From the NCBI GenBank assembly GCA_947624305.1, contig CANQKC010000017.1, positions 1 through 58,614 of the forward strand: a stretch of 58,614 bases of DNA. Reading direction: 5' to 3'. Every line of letters begins with the position of its first letter. Within the stretch, counting starts at the first letter, position 1. Below, piece by piece: positions 47,046 through 55,861 of this stretch. Source of the DNA: an uncultured Monoglobus sp. (lineage in GTDB: Bacteria; Bacillota; Clostridia; Monoglobales; Monoglobaceae). The position numbers were made by a program, and so were the translations under genes. The notes beneath the pieces are model-generated. The model saw only the letters and a program-made list of their open reading frames with translations. It ran no database searches and was not told the origin of the DNA.

Positions 47046-47708
47046 ATGCTTGAGCAATCTAAAAAAGAATTTATTGAGTTTATGATGAGCGCGGACGTGC
47101 TCCGCTTCGGCGACTTTGTGACAAAGAGCGGCAGGAACACGCCCTATTTTGTCAACACCGGCAATTACAGAACCGGAAAACAGATCGCGACGCTCGCGAA
47201 GTTCTACGCCGCGCTGATCAAAAACGAGTGCGGCGATGAGTTTGACTGCATGTTCGGCCCGGCCTACAAGGGCATTCCGCTCGCAGCCGCCGCTGCCGCC
47301 GCGCTGTATAACGAGCACGGGATAGACAAGCCGTATTTCTTTAACCGCAAAGAGGAAAAGGATCACGGCGAGGGCGGCTCACTGGTCGGATATAAGCCGC
47401 AGGACGGTGACCGCGTGATCATTATCGAGGATGTTATCACGGCTGGCACGGCCATACGCGAGACGGTTCCTATCCTGACCGCCGCGGCGGACGTGAAGAT
47501 TCCGCACATGTTCATCTCGGTCGATCGCTGCGAGGTCGGCCGGACCCCGGGAAAAACGGCTGTTATGGAGGTCATGGAGGACTTCGGGATAAACGTCCAC
47601 GCGATAGTGACCGTCCGCGACATACACGAATATCTAAAGCAGTCCGGCGAATACGCCTCCGTGCTTAAAAACATGGAAAGCTATATGGAAAAATACTGCG
47701 TGCTGTAA
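47046..47708 (+). CDS. pyrE: Orotate phosphoribosyltransferase
   Basis: A 220-residue enzyme joining orotate and PRPP to form OMP in pyrimidine synthesis. The PRPP-binding loop VIIIEDVITAGTAI lies at 125-138; MFGPAYKGIPLA and FFNRKEEKDHGEGG are typical. ATG 47046 follows CGGGAGG by 7 nt. No other pyr gene is adjacent. The RCC1 gene begins 23 bp later and may be co-transcribed. Confidence 0.95.
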   Translation: MLEQSKKEFIEFMMSADVLRFGDFVTKSGRNTPYFVNTGNYRTGKQIATLAKFYAALIKNECGDEFDCMFGPAYKGIPLAAAAAAALYNEHGIDKPYFFNRKEEKDHGEGGSLVGYKPQDGDRVIIIEDVITAGTAIRETVPILTAAADVKIPHMFISVDRCEVGRTPGKTAVMEVMEDFGINVHAIVTVRDIHEYLKQSGEYASVLKNMESYMEKYCVL

Positions 47709-47731
47709 ATTATTAACGGGGAGGAATGAAA

Positions 47732-49864
47732 ATGAAAAAAGATTTAAAAAGATTGTGCTCGTTTATGTGCGTCGCCGCGCTGATGGTCGGATTATTTGCG
47801 ATAATTCCGGAACCGGTCGCGCTCGCGGGTAACACCGGCTCAATAAATATGCCGCAGACCATAGCCGCCGGAGAAAATTACTCCGCAGCGATAACCGAGG
47901 ACGGCGAACTTATGGTGTGGGGATCAAATTACAGCGGCAACCTCGGAGTGGAAAGCGACGGCAACTATGTTATTGAACCGACAAAGAAAATGGATAACGT
48001 TGTATCTGTATACGCGTCAAATGAAATCTCCGTTCCTCTTTTCGCGGCAATAACCAAAGACGGTAAACTTTGGACATGGGGTATAAATGACTTTGGCCAG
48101 CTTGGCAACGGAAACACAACAAACACCACTGTTCCTCAAAATATTATGACGGACGTAAAGGCCGCGGCCGTCGGATTTAAACATGCCGCGGCGATAAAAA
48201 ATGACGGAAGTTTGTGGACATGGGGCCTTAATAACAAAGGTCAGCTCGGCGACGGCACGACTGATAATTCATCTGTTCCGAAAAAAATCATGGACAATGT
48301 GACAGCAGTATCTGCGGGATTTTGGAGCACAGCAGCCTTAAAGGACGACGGCACACTTTGGTTTTTTGGAAATAACAGATACGGGCATTTTGGCAACGGA
48401 ACAACCGATGGCAGCCTCACCCCGCTTCAGGTATTGGACAACGTTTCGTTTGTTCAGATTCGCGAGGATTGTACAGCAGCCTTGAAAAATGACGGCACTC
48501 TCTGGATGAGTGGAACTAATCTTAATTATGAGCTTGGATACGCAGGTGAAAGAACCAATCCAAATTTTACCCAAGCCTTGGATGACGTAAAATGCGTCAG
48601 CCTCGGTCACAGGTCTACAATTGCAGTCAAAAACAACGGAGAGCTTTGGGGCTGGGGCGCCGGCGGAGCGCTGGGCGACGGCAAAATTGATACATTTAAT
48701 CTGCCTCATAAAGTAATGGAAAATGTAAACTCGGTTGCCGCCGGATATGATCATTCGCTTATTTTAAAAGAAGACGGCACTCTGCTTTCATGCGGAAGAA
48801 ATTATAGCGGTCAGCTCGGTGACGGAAATTGTCAAACAAACACTCCCACATTAATTCCGGCCCCGGTAAAAATCGGCAAAGTAAAAACCGTGGTTGATGA
48901 ACCCGAAGTAACACCCACTGCGGAGCCCACGGCTACACCGACTGCGGAGCCCACGACTACGCCGACCGCAACTCCCACTGCGGAGCCCACGGCGACACCA
49001 ACTGCGGAACCGACCGCAACTCCGACCGCGGAACCCACGGCAACGCCTACCGCAGAGCCCACGGCAACACCTACCGTGGAGCCCACGGCAACACCTACCG
49101 TAGAGCCTACGGCAACACCTACCGCGGAACCAACGGCTACGCCCACAGCAGAACCGACGGCAACACCTACCGTTGAGCCCACGGCTACTCCGACCGCGGA
49201 ACCCACGGCAACGCCTACCGCAGAGCCTACAGCAACACCTACCGCGGAGCCGACCGCAACTCCTACCGCGGAACCCACGGCAACGCCTACCGCGGAACCG
49301 ACCGCTACACCCACTGTGGAGCCCACGGCTACACCCACCACGGAACCAACGGCTACACCCACTGCGGAGCCCACGGCAACACCTACCACAACTCCGACCG
49401 CGGAGCCCACGGCTACGCCGACTACGGAGCCCACAGCAACACCTACTGTGGAGCCGACCGCTACGCCTACCGCGGAGCCGACCGCAACACCCACAGCGGA
49501 GCCGACCGCTACGCCCACCGCGGAGCCAACAGCTGCACCCACTGCGGAACCGACCGCAACGCCAACAGCGGAACCAACGGCTACGCCTCTTCCGAACGGC
49601 ATAATTTATCTTTCGGAGCCGACGCTTGACGGAAACACGGTCAACGCGCGCGTTCTGAACAACAGCGGCAAAGACGCTTTGCTCATAGCCGCGGTATACG
49701 ACGGAGACGGCACAATACTCAAAGATGTTAAGATCATCAACCTGGGTCAAGGCGAAGTCAAAGAGATAACGCAGAGCTTAAACATCTCGGACGGAGATAT
49801 TATCAAAATCTTTTTGTGGGATGAAAAGCTCGCCCCGGCCTGTCCGCCAAAGATACTGAAATAA
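47732..49864 (+). CDS. Secreted RCC1-repeat protein with Thr-Pro linker
   Basis: A 710-residue exported protein. Start at ATG 47732, with GGGGAGG 7 nt upstream; an ATG at 47726 is too close to that site. The signal peptide ends near VALAG. Residues 40-385 form about seven RCC1/alpha-tubulin-suppressor repeats of 50 residues ([30 protein letters not shown]), a likely beta-propeller for protein binding. Residues 390-620 are a Thr-Pro-Glu-Ala linker, and 622-710 is the recurring C-terminal domain ([10 protein letters not shown]). Function unknown; a surface adhesin or scaffold is the natural guess. Confidence 0.85.
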   Translation: MKKDLKRLCSFMCVAALMVGLFAIIPEPVALAGNTGSINMPQTIAAGENYSAAITEDGELMVWGSNYSGNLGVESDGNYVIEPTKKMDNVVSVYASNEISVPLFAAITKDGKLWTWGINDFGQLGNGNTTNTTVPQNIMTDVKAAAVGFKHAAAIKNDGSLWTWGLNNKGQLGDGTTDNSSVPKKIMDNVTAVSAGFWSTAALKDDGTLWFFGNNRYGHFGNGTTDGSLTPLQVLDNVSFVQIREDCTAALKNDGTLWMSGTNLNYELGYAGERTNPNFTQALDDVKCVSLGHRSTIAVKNNGELWGWGAGGALGDGKIDTFNLPHKVMENVNSVAAGYDHSLILKEDGTLLSCGRNYSGQLGDGNCQTNTPTLIPAPVKIGKVKTVVDEPEVTPTAEPTATPTAEPTTTPTATPTAEPTATPTAEPTATPTAEPTATPTAEPTATPTVEPTATPTVEPTATPTAEPTATPTAEPTATPTVEPTATPTAEPTATPTAEPTATPTAEPTATPTAEPTATPTAEPTATPTVEPTATPTTEPTATPTAEPTATPTTTPTAEPTATPTTEPTATPTVEPTATPTAEPTATPTAEPTATPTAEPTAAPTAEPTATPTAEPTATPLPNGIIYLSEPTLDGNTVNARVLNNSGKDALLIAAVYDGDGTILKDVKIINLGQGEVKEITQSLNISDGDIIKIFLWDEKLAPACPPKILK
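48905..49590 (+). repeat. 24-nt tandem repeat encoding the Thr-Pro-Glu linker
   Basis: About 28 units of an 8-residue repeat (TAEPTATP) are encoded by 24-nt units such as ACCGCGGAGCCCACGGCAAC plus four more bases. The more regular period than in the other linkers suggests recent expansion. Confidence 0.88.
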
Positions 49865-49872
49865 AAAAACAG

Positions 49873-49906
49873 GCGCCGCCCGAATGAATTCGGGCGGCGC
49901 GTATTT
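49873..49906. terminator. Bidirectional terminator between the RCC1 gene and thrS
   Basis: A perfect 13-bp stem (49873-49885 with 49888-49900, arm GCGCCGCCCGAAT) with a 2-nt centre is followed by GTATTTTTT on the plus strand and preceded by a run of seven A, so it can serve both convergent genes. Confidence 0.9.
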
Positions 49907-49910
49907 TTTA

Positions 49911-51656
49911 TTAATCCTTCGCTTTTGTCGCTATCTTGTCGAGGATAAGACTCATAAACTCGCCCATGGGCATTGATCCGATGTCGCCGTTCTTTCTGTC
50001 GCGGACGGAGACGGTCTTTTCCTCCTGCTCCTTCTCGCCCACAACAAGGATATACGGCACGCGCTCAAGGCGGGCTTCTCTGATCTTATATCCTATCTTT
50101 TCCTTTCTGGTGTCAAGCTCGTTTCTTATTCCGCGCTTGTCAAGTTCGGCCTTAACGCTCTCGGCGTACTCCATGTACTTATCCGAGATCGGCAGCACCT
50201 TGACCTGAACCGGAGCAAGCCATGTGGGGAACGCGCCTGCGTATTTTTCGATAAGCAGGGCCAGCGTTCTCTCGTAGCAGCCGATCGAGGTTCTGTGGAT
50301 GATATAGGGGTTCTTTTTTGTGCCGTCCTTATCCACATACTCCATGCCGAACTTCTCGGCAAGCATCTGGTCAATCTGAATGGTGATGAGCGTGTCTTCC
50401 TTGCCGAACACATTCTTTATCTGAATGTCAAGCTTGGGTCCGTAGAACGCGGCCTCGCCGACACCCACAACATATGGGATCTCAAGGTCATCAAGAATGG
50501 TTTTCATAACTCCCTGCGCCTCGTCCCACTGCTCGGGCGTGCCTATATATTTTTCGCGGTCGTTCGGGTCCCACTGTGAAAATCTGTAAGAAACGTCCTC
50601 GTCAAGCCCCAACGTCTCAAGCATGAAATTGCACAGCTCGAGGCAGCCCTTGAACTCGTCCTCAAGCTGCTCCGGGGTGCACATCAGGTGGCCCTCCGAG
50701 ATCGTGAACTGGCGCACTCTGATGAGGCCGTGCATCTCGCCCGACGACTCGTTTCTGAACAGCGTCGAGGTCTCGTTGAGGCGCATCGGCAGGTCGCGGT
50801 ACGAGCGGCCGCGGTTCAGAAACGCCTGATACTGGAACGGGCAGGTCATAGGACGGAGCGCGTAAACCTCCTTGTCCTTTTCCTCGTCGCCCAGAATAAA
50901 CATGCCGTCTTTATAGTGGTCCCAATGGCCCGAAATTTTGTATAGGTCGCTCTTGGCCATCAGCGGAGTTTTGGTGAGCTGCCAGCCGCGCTTCTGCTCC
51001 TCGTCCTCGACAAATCTCTGAAGAAGCTGAATGACTCTCGCGCCCTTGGGAAGCATGATAGGCAGACCCTGACCGATATAATCAACCGTGGTGAACAGCT
51101 CAAGCTCGCGGCCCAGCTTGTTATGGTCGCGCTTTCTCGCCTCCTCCATCTGCTCAAGGTACTCGTTAAGCTCGGTCTTGTTTTTAAACGCCGTGCCGTA
51201 TATGCGCTGGAGCATCTTGTTCTTCTCGTCGCCGCGCCAGTAGGCTCCGGTGGCGCTCAGCAGCTTTACCGCCTTGACCTTTCCGGTATAATTCACATGC
51301 GGGCCCGCGCAAAGGTCGGTGAACTCGCCCTGCTTGTAGAACGAGATCGTCTCGCCCTCGGGCAGGTCGTTGATGAGCTCGATCTTGTACGGCTCATCCT
51401 TCATAAGCTCAAGCGCCTCGTCACGGGGCAGCTCGAACCGTTCGATCTTAAGGTTCTCCTTGGCGATCTTTTTCATCTCGGCCTCGATCTTCTCAAGGTC
51501 GTCATTGGTGAATGTGTGCTCGGTGTCAAAGTCATAGTAAAAGCCGTTGTCGATCGCCGGGCCTATCGCCAGCTTTACGTCGGGCCAGAGGCGCTTTATC
51601 GCCTGCGCCATAACATGCGACGCCGAATGTCTCAAAGTTTGCAGTTGTTCGTCCAT
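49911..51656 (-). CDS. thrS: Threonine-tRNA ligase lacking the N-terminal TGS domain
   Basis: A 581-residue class II synthetase charging tRNA-Thr. It starts directly at the editing domain: H10 and H14 in LRHSASHVMAQA, then DLCAGPHV with the editing Cys/His. The catalytic core follows (FRNESSGEMHGLIRVRQFTISEGH motif region, MTCPFQYQAF zinc Cys) and a C-terminal anticodon domain (VKVLPISDKY). Typical enzymes have about 640 residues including an N-terminal TGS domain of about 60 residues, absent here; no upstream coding sequence could supply it because the T-box leader lies there. Confidence 0.94.
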   Translation of the reverse strand: MDEQLQTLRHSASHVMAQAIKRLWPDVKLAIGPAIDNGFYYDFDTEHTFTNDDLEKIEAEMKKIAKENLKIERFELPRDEALELMKDEPYKIELINDLPEGETISFYKQGEFTDLCAGPHVNYTGKVKAVKLLSATGAYWRGDEKNKMLQRIYGTAFKNKTELNEYLEQMEEARKRDHNKLGRELELFTTVDYIGQGLPIMLPKGARVIQLLQRFVEDEEQKRGWQLTKTPLMAKSDLYKISGHWDHYKDGMFILGDEEKDKEVYALRPMTCPFQYQAFLNRGRSYRDLPMRLNETSTLFRNESSGEMHGLIRVRQFTISEGHLMCTPEQLEDEFKGCLELCNFMLETLGLDEDVSYRFSQWDPNDREKYIGTPEQWDEAQGVMKTILDDLEIPYVVGVGEAAFYGPKLDIQIKNVFGKEDTLITIQIDQMLAEKFGMEYVDKDGTKKNPYIIHRTSIGCYERTLALLIEKYAGAFPTWLAPVQVKVLPISDKYMEYAESVKAELDKRGIRNELDTRKEKIGYKIREARLERVPYILVVGEKEQEEKTVSVRDRKNGDIGSMPMGEFMSLILDKIATKAKD

Positions 51657-51699
51657 TTCAAAAAAATCCTTTCTATAATTAGATTGTTAATTTATTTCT

Positions 51700-51951
51700 A
51701 AAAACAAAAACACCCCAAAGCACGGAAATTCCGTGCCTTAGGGGCGCGTGTCAACGCGCGGTTCCACCCTGATTTATCGCTTTTTATGCCCTTGTCGCGG
51801 ACGGACGGCGCCGCTTAGTCGGTTGCCCTTTCAGCGCGCAGCTCCCGAGTGGTGTTCACACTCCGCCCGCACGGAAACGCTCTCAGCCCGCGGCGCTTCC
51901 TCTCTTTGAGCTTTTACGGTGTGCTACTGTCTCGTTCATCGCTCTTTCAGC
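51700..51951 (-). promoter_or_regulatory. T-box riboswitch (threonine) leader of thrS
   Basis: On the minus strand the leader carries the T-box core GGGTGGAACCGCGCG (51755-51769), which pairs with uncharged tRNA acceptor ends, followed by a terminator hairpin (stem of CCCC/GGGG and GCACGGAA/TTCCGTGC, 51713-51744) and a T-rich run (51700-51710). In stem I, ACC in GTGAACACCACTC is the apparent specifier codon, matching threonine. Uncharged tRNA-Thr should stabilise the antiterminator and raise thrS expression. Confidence 0.9.
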
Positions 51952-51980
51952 ATAATATCACGTTTTAAATATTTTGTCAA
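51952..51980 (-). promoter_or_regulatory. Promoter of thrS
   Basis: On the minus strand a consensus TTGACA (51975-51980), 17-nt spacer and TATTAT (51952-51957), directly before the T-box leader. Confidence 0.8.
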
Positions 51981-52034
51981 CAGTTTTTATCTGTTTTTTA
52001 AGTCATTCCAAAAAAACCGACAAATTTTTCATGC

Positions 52035-52064
52035 GTATATTAATGCCGTGATTTACAGATAATA
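52035..52064 (+). promoter_or_regulatory. Possible forespore (sigma-G/F-like) promoter of spoVT
   Basis: GTATA (52035-52039), 18-nt spacer and GATAATA (52058-52064) resemble the forespore consensus with one mismatch. spoVT is sigma-G dependent in Bacillus. No clear sigma-A promoter is seen. The rest of 51981-52130 is AT-rich without other features. Confidence 0.3.
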
Positions 52065-52130
52065 TTGTTACAGATTTTGTTTTAAAACCAAATTTGTTTA
52101 TAAAAATAAAAATAAAGGAGCGAAATATAT

Positions 52131-52667
52131 ATGAAAGCAACCGGCATCGTCAGAAGAATTGACGATTTGGGAAGAATAGTAATACCGAAAGAGATAAGGA
52201 GAACTCTTCGCATACACGAAGGCGATCCACTGGAAATTTTTACCGAAAATGACGGAGCGGTAATTTTTAAAAAATACTCGCCGATCGGCGAGCTGGGCGA
52301 GTTCGCGCTGCAATACGCCGACACTCTGAACAAATCCACAGGCCTTCTTACCTGTATCACCGACAAGGACAGCGTTATCGCCGCCAGCGGCGCGGGCAAG
52401 AGGGACCTCAAGGAAAAGCGCGTCTCGGGCGAGGTTGAGCGCATAATGGAGAAAAAGTCGCTGTTCTGCTCGACCGACGAGGGCGGCAGCATCAAGATAA
52501 TCGACGACAGCGACAAATACAAGGCGGGTGTTGTCGCACCCATCGTGCATGACGGGGACCCCGTCGGCACCGTCATCTTCATCGCCGAGCCCGAAAAGAG
52601 CATGAACGAGGTTGAGCAAAAGCTTGCCGAAACCGCCGCCGGCTTCTTGAGCAAGGCCCTTGAATAG
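52131..52667 (+). CDS. spoVT: Stage V sporulation transcription factor SpoVT
   Basis: A 178-residue DNA-binding regulator of late forespore genes. Residues 1-50 are a SpoVT-AbrB swapped-hairpin domain (MKATGIVRRIDDLGRIVIPKE); residues 60-178 form the GAF-like domain (LLTCITDKDSVIAASG). Length and opening match SpoVT closely rather than the shorter AbrB. TAAAGGAG ribosome site. Suggests an endospore-forming ancestry, though no other sporulation gene is in the window. Confidence 0.93.
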   Translation: MKATGIVRRIDDLGRIVIPKEIRRTLRIHEGDPLEIFTENDGAVIFKKYSPIGELGEFALQYADTLNKSTGLLTCITDKDSVIAASGAGKRDLKEKRVSGEVERIMEKKSLFCSTDEGGSIKIIDDSDKYKAGVVAPIVHDGDPVGTVIFIAEPEKSMNEVEQKLAETAAGFLSKALE

Positions 52668-52672
52668 GAAAC

Positions 52673-52712
52673 AAATCGCAGGAACGCCGCGCTGACGTTT
52701 CTGCGATTTTTT
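52673..52712 (+). terminator. Terminator of spoVT
   Basis: AAATCGCAG (52673-52681) pairs with CTGCGATTT (52701-52709), with AACG/CGTT extending the stem, followed by a T-run. The mobile-element remnant starts right after it. Confidence 0.8.
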
Positions 52713-52715
52713 GTA

Positions 52716-52988
52716 ATTCTATTCTCAGACCCGTACGAGCGGAAACGAGGACGCGGGCGAGGCATTGACTTCGTACATAATGATACAAAATTTGAGAGAG
52801 TGCCCGATACTAAAACACATAGTTTGCCGGTTGTTTCTGCGTATATACAAAACGCGGCACAGCAGACGGCAGATGTACAAGCCTCTGCCCAGGTCGTCCA
52901 AAACGCTTCTGCTGAAACCGCTTATAATACTGACAATATATCACAAAACAACAGTATTGTCAACAGCAATATAAGCGAAAACATTTAA
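52716..52988 (+). pseudogene. C-terminal fragment of a PBECR-type polyvalent/toxin protein
   Basis: An open frame without a plausible start reads SDPYERKRGRGRGIDFVHND, then TKFERVPDTKTHSLPVVSAY, then a linker ending ISQNNSIVNSNISENI and TAA. The segment VPDTKTHSLPVVSAY aligns with VPDTRAHKLQIVSAY inside the intact gene at 53481, so it is the end of a related nuclease-like domain. The stop results from one base (ATT TAA instead of ATT AAA) compared with the copy at 54226. The 5' part is missing, apparently lost at insertion next to the spoVT terminator. Confidence 0.6.
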
Positions 52989-53480
52989 AATGATACATAA
53001 TTAAAAGAGGCTGTTCCTCACCCCATATGGGCCGCCAAACGGCGGACACCATAGCCGGGAGCATAGGAACGACCTCTGATAATATTAATATATCAAAAAC
53101 AAAAGACAATGTCAACAGTCAATCGGCGCGGAGTTGGCGGAGCAAAAGTAATTAATTTTGCGAACGTACCTTTAGTATAAAAAATGATGTTACGCCTATC
53201 AAGACCCGGCCTAAAACAAAAATCGTTTCGCAGAGAGACGTAACATCTGTTAATAATACTATACAACAAAACAATGATGGGGTCAAGAGGAATTTCGATA
53301 AAATAAAAGTCAGCAAAGGTCGCAGAGCAGAGGGCTCCAATTGTCCAAGCTGGCAGACACCATTGATGACAATAAAAATATACCGCAGAAAGAGGACATT
53401 GTCAATAAAAATTCTGAAGAAAATTTTGACTATAATGTCCGGTTCAGTTTACATAGCGATGAGGACGACGGTCTTTTGCC
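52989..53480 (+). pseudogene. Degraded polyvalent-protein segments
   Basis: Remnants in shifting frames: LKEAVPHP and SDNINISKTKDNVNS (52995-53119, a damaged copy of 55689-55814); NNTIQQNNDGVKRNFDK then RRAEGSNCPSW (53251-53350); then in the next frame IDDNKNIPQKEDIVNKNSEENFD and DDGLLPW (53355-53484, a copy of 56098-56229). Several stop codons and frame changes exclude a single intact gene. The last fragment runs into the gene starting at 53481 in yet another frame. Confidence 0.6.
52995..53119 (+). repeat. Direct repeat block B, copy 1
   Basis: About 125 bp matching 55689-55814, including TTAAAAGAGGCTGTTCCTCA and CTCTGATAATATTAATATAT. An AAA to TAA change has put a stop codon at its start. 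Confidence 0.85.
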
Positions 53481-53484
53481 GTGG
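53325..53484 (+). repeat. Direct repeat block A, copy 1
   Basis: About 160 bp beginning GAGCAGAGGGCTCCAATTG and ending at TTGCCGTGG recur at 56058-56229 with scattered substitutions and one short insertion in the second copy. Confidence 0.85.
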
Positions 53485-55856
53485 GTTGGGACATCATTGA
53501 TTACTACGAGAGCGGAAAAATACCCGAAACCGCCGCGAGGTATGATGATATTAAGTTTTCGATCAAGAACAGCGAGAACAGGTCTCAATCAACTCATACT
53601 GCGGAGCAACAGCGTATTATACAGGAATACGAAAATGCGGTCGACAGCGATCTGCTTGAATTTATTAAATATGCGAGAGAGCATAAAAACGACAACAAAA
53701 CAAGCATTACGCTATCGGAAGTGAGCAGCAGGGCCGCAAAGGATATAAAAAACCTAACAGGTATTGATGTTGACGGATTTGAACATAATATGCGCGCAAA
53801 TACGGTAAGGCATATTGACAGTGGACACGGCATTAACGGAACAACCGATAAATCTATGTCTGACGACAGGGATATAGCGAGGATAAATTATGTTCTTGAA
53901 AATTATGATAATGTGGATTTGATTAGTAGTATAAGCCAGGAATTTATAGACAAAAATCAAAACAAAGCTCCGATGGTGCGTTATTCAAAACGAATAAACG
54001 GAAATTATTACGTTGTTGAAGCTGTACCTGATACCCGGGCACATAAGCTGCAAATAGTATCTGCGTATAAAAATAAAGCCGCAGAGCAGCAAGCACTGAT
54101 AATGCGAGATAACTCGCCCCAGTTGCACGCCCGAGACGTAGATGCTGATACGACTTTTAATAGTGCTACTATACCACAAAACAGGAACGGTGTCAATAGT
54201 AATATAAACGAAAACATTAAAAATGATACAAATTTTGAAGGAGTGACAAATAATGGCGAAGGACAGCGAAACGTATATACTGACCGAGGCGGCGAGCGGG
54301 CGGACCGTGAGGGTACCGCTGTCGAAGCTCTCGGAGTGGGAGAAAGGGCAGGAAAAAATCAGACAGGGCGAGAGGCCGCAGCCTCCCGCAGAGTTTACGT
54401 GGAGACTGTTCGGAAAAGCGGACAAGCCAAGCGGCAGGTAATAAGCGGCATAAGGGCCGAGGTTGTCGTCGAAGAAGCGTATAATGATGATATGCGGGCT
54501 TTGGCGAGGCGAGCTGTATCGCGCGGAGCGAAACGCGTTGTGTTCTACGTCGGAGACGCGCAGGTATGGATGCACGGCAAGCTTAAACGCGTAAACGGCT
54601 TTAAGCTGAATGATAACACGATCGCAGTAAGGTACGACAGCACGAAATATACGCCGGAGCAAATCATAAACCATGAGCTGGCGCATATGAGAGCAGGCAG
54701 TGCGAAGTATGACAGAGCTGCAAATATCATAAGAAACAGCTTGTCGGTCGCGGAGCAAATGCGGATCGTGAATGAGCTGTACAGAGATTATCACGAAATG
54801 GCAGACGGCAACGAGGACTACATATTTGAAGAATTTGTATGCGATGTCCTGTCGGGCATGAGCGAATATTCCGAGAGGTTTTCGGACGTTGCCGACGGTT
54901 TCTGGAATGAGACAAACGAGGCCGCCGAGAACGCGTACAGCGCGGCGGATTATACCGAGAGCGCCGACGCGGGAGGAGAAAGGTATTCGGCGAAATCGTC
55001 CATAAATCAAGACGACGTACAGATTTTGCAGTCGATAGGTAGGAAAAGCGTAAACATGTTCACGGTTGAGGACAGAGAAAAAACAACGGCTCTTGCGGAA
55101 AAATATTACCGCGAAATGGGTGTTGAATCTCCGTTTTTCAGAGCGTGGTTCGGCGATTGGAGAGAAAACGACAATACGCCGATACATATCGTGACGGAAA
55201 AGGGCGCGGTCAGAGGCGTTACACAAAACGCCGATACCGGCTGGAATATTCAGGTGTCGGGTAAGGTGTTTAACGAATCGCGTCATGCAGGCAAAAATAA
55301 TGTTTCTGCAATGCCGTATCTTGATTATATAAATTCTATTGTGGAAAACGCAGTATTGCTTGACAGCTATTCCATGGGCAAAACCAAGTCGCCAAATTCG
55401 GTTATGATGCACAGTTTTTACGCACTTGCCGACAGGGGAAACGGGGTAGATCTGCTGAAACTGTATGTTGAAGAAATGTATGATCCGAATACAAACGGTA
55501 CAAATAAAAGGAGTTATCAATTACAGAATATATACAAAACTCCGTTGAGAAGTTCAGGGTTCAGCAATATGAGCTTAGCCCCATCATCTCAACGGAGTAC
55601 ATACACTATATCAGATTTATTCGGACTTGTCAAGAGCATAGACAAAAATTTTAAGCCACAGAGTGTACAATTGTCAATGATGGGTGACACAAAATTAAAA
55701 GAGGCTGTTCCTCACCCACATAAGGGCCGCCAAAAGACGGACACCCTAGGACGTGGCACAGGAACGGCCTCTGATAATATTAATATATCAAAAACAAAAG
55801 ACAATGTCAACAGTAATATAAGTGAAGACATTAAAAATGATACAAAATTAATATAA
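53481..55856 (+). CDS. Phage/ICE-type polyvalent protein: nuclease-like, metallopeptidase-like and LPD3-like modules
   Basis: A 791-residue open frame starting at GTG without a ribosome site, so the true N-terminus is probably lost or frameshifted. Residues 80-205 resemble barnase/EndoU/colicin/RelE-type phage nucleases (RHIDSGHG with H111 and H116, DIARINYVLENYD, YYVVEAVPD). Residues 228-255 are a repeated linker. Residues 255-325 are Arg/Gly-rich. Residues 326-490 contain HELAHMRAG (H398, E399, H402) with EDYIFEEFVCD (E445-E451) downstream, a polyvalent metallopeptidase pattern. Residues 525-726 match the LPD3-type domain (SPFFRAWFGDWREN, NAVLLDSYS, LYVEEMYDPN). The tail ends in another linker copy. 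It probably derives from a conjugative or phage element and may be injected into recipients; still functional or not is unclear. Confidence 0.65.
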   Translation: MGWDIIDYYESGKIPETAARYDDIKFSIKNSENRSQSTHTAEQQRIIQEYENAVDSDLLEFIKYAREHKNDNKTSITLSEVSSRAAKDIKNLTGIDVDGFEHNMRANTVRHIDSGHGINGTTDKSMSDDRDIARINYVLENYDNVDLISSISQEFIDKNQNKAPMVRYSKRINGNYYVVEAVPDTRAHKLQIVSAYKNKAAEQQALIMRDNSPQLHARDVDADTTFNSATIPQNRNGVNSNINENIKNDTNFEGVTNNGEGQRNVYTDRGGERADREGTAVEALGVGERAGKNQTGREAAASRRVYVETVRKSGQAKRQVISGIRAEVVVEEAYNDDMRALARRAVSRGAKRVVFYVGDAQVWMHGKLKRVNGFKLNDNTIAVRYDSTKYTPEQIINHELAHMRAGSAKYDRAANIIRNSLSVAEQMRIVNELYRDYHEMADGNEDYIFEEFVCDVLSGMSEYSERFSDVADGFWNETNEAAENAYSAADYTESADAGGERYSAKSSINQDDVQILQSIGRKSVNMFTVEDREKTTALAEKYYREMGVESPFFRAWFGDWRENDNTPIHIVTEKGAVRGVTQNADTGWNIQVSGKVFNESRHAGKNNVSAMPYLDYINSIVENAVLLDSYSMGKTKSPNSVMMHSFYALADRGNGVDLLKLYVEEMYDPNTNGTNKRSYQLQNIYKTPLRSSGFSNMSLAPSSQRSTYTISDLFGLVKSIDKNFKPQSVQLSMMGDTKLKEAVPHPHKGRQKTDTLGRGTGTASDNINISKTKDNVNSNISEDIKNDTKLI
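54253..54441 (+). CDS. Small phage-type protein overlapping the polyvalent gene out of frame
   Basis: A 62-residue frame with AAGGAG 9 nt before ATG, opening MAKDSETYILTEAASGRTVR and continuing with a helical Glu/Lys-rich part (SKLSEWEKGQEKI). The opening resembles small proteins found beside phage and conjugative polyvalent genes. It lies wholly inside the Arg/Gly-rich section of the gene at 53481 but in another frame, and the Arg/Gly-rich section looks like typical out-of-frame translation. It is either a true gene with the larger frame being a fusion across it, or a chance overlap. Confidence 0.4.
   Translation: MAKDSETYILTEAASGRTVRVPLSKLSEWEKGQEKIRQGERPQPPAEFTWRLFGKADKPSGR
55689..55814 (+). 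repeat. Direct repeat block B, copy 2
   Basis: The coding copy of the block at 52995-53119; it forms the C-terminal tail of the gene ending at 55856. AGAGGCTGTTCC and GGAACGGCCTCT near its ends are inverted repeats of each other with one G-T type mismatch. Confidence 0.85.
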
Positions 55857-55861
55857 ATTAA

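Noticed and set aside
53985..55520. 511-residue antisense open frame across the polyvalent gene
   Set aside because: No ribosome site, no recognisable domain, and the sense strand has clear HELAHM and LPD3-like motifs.
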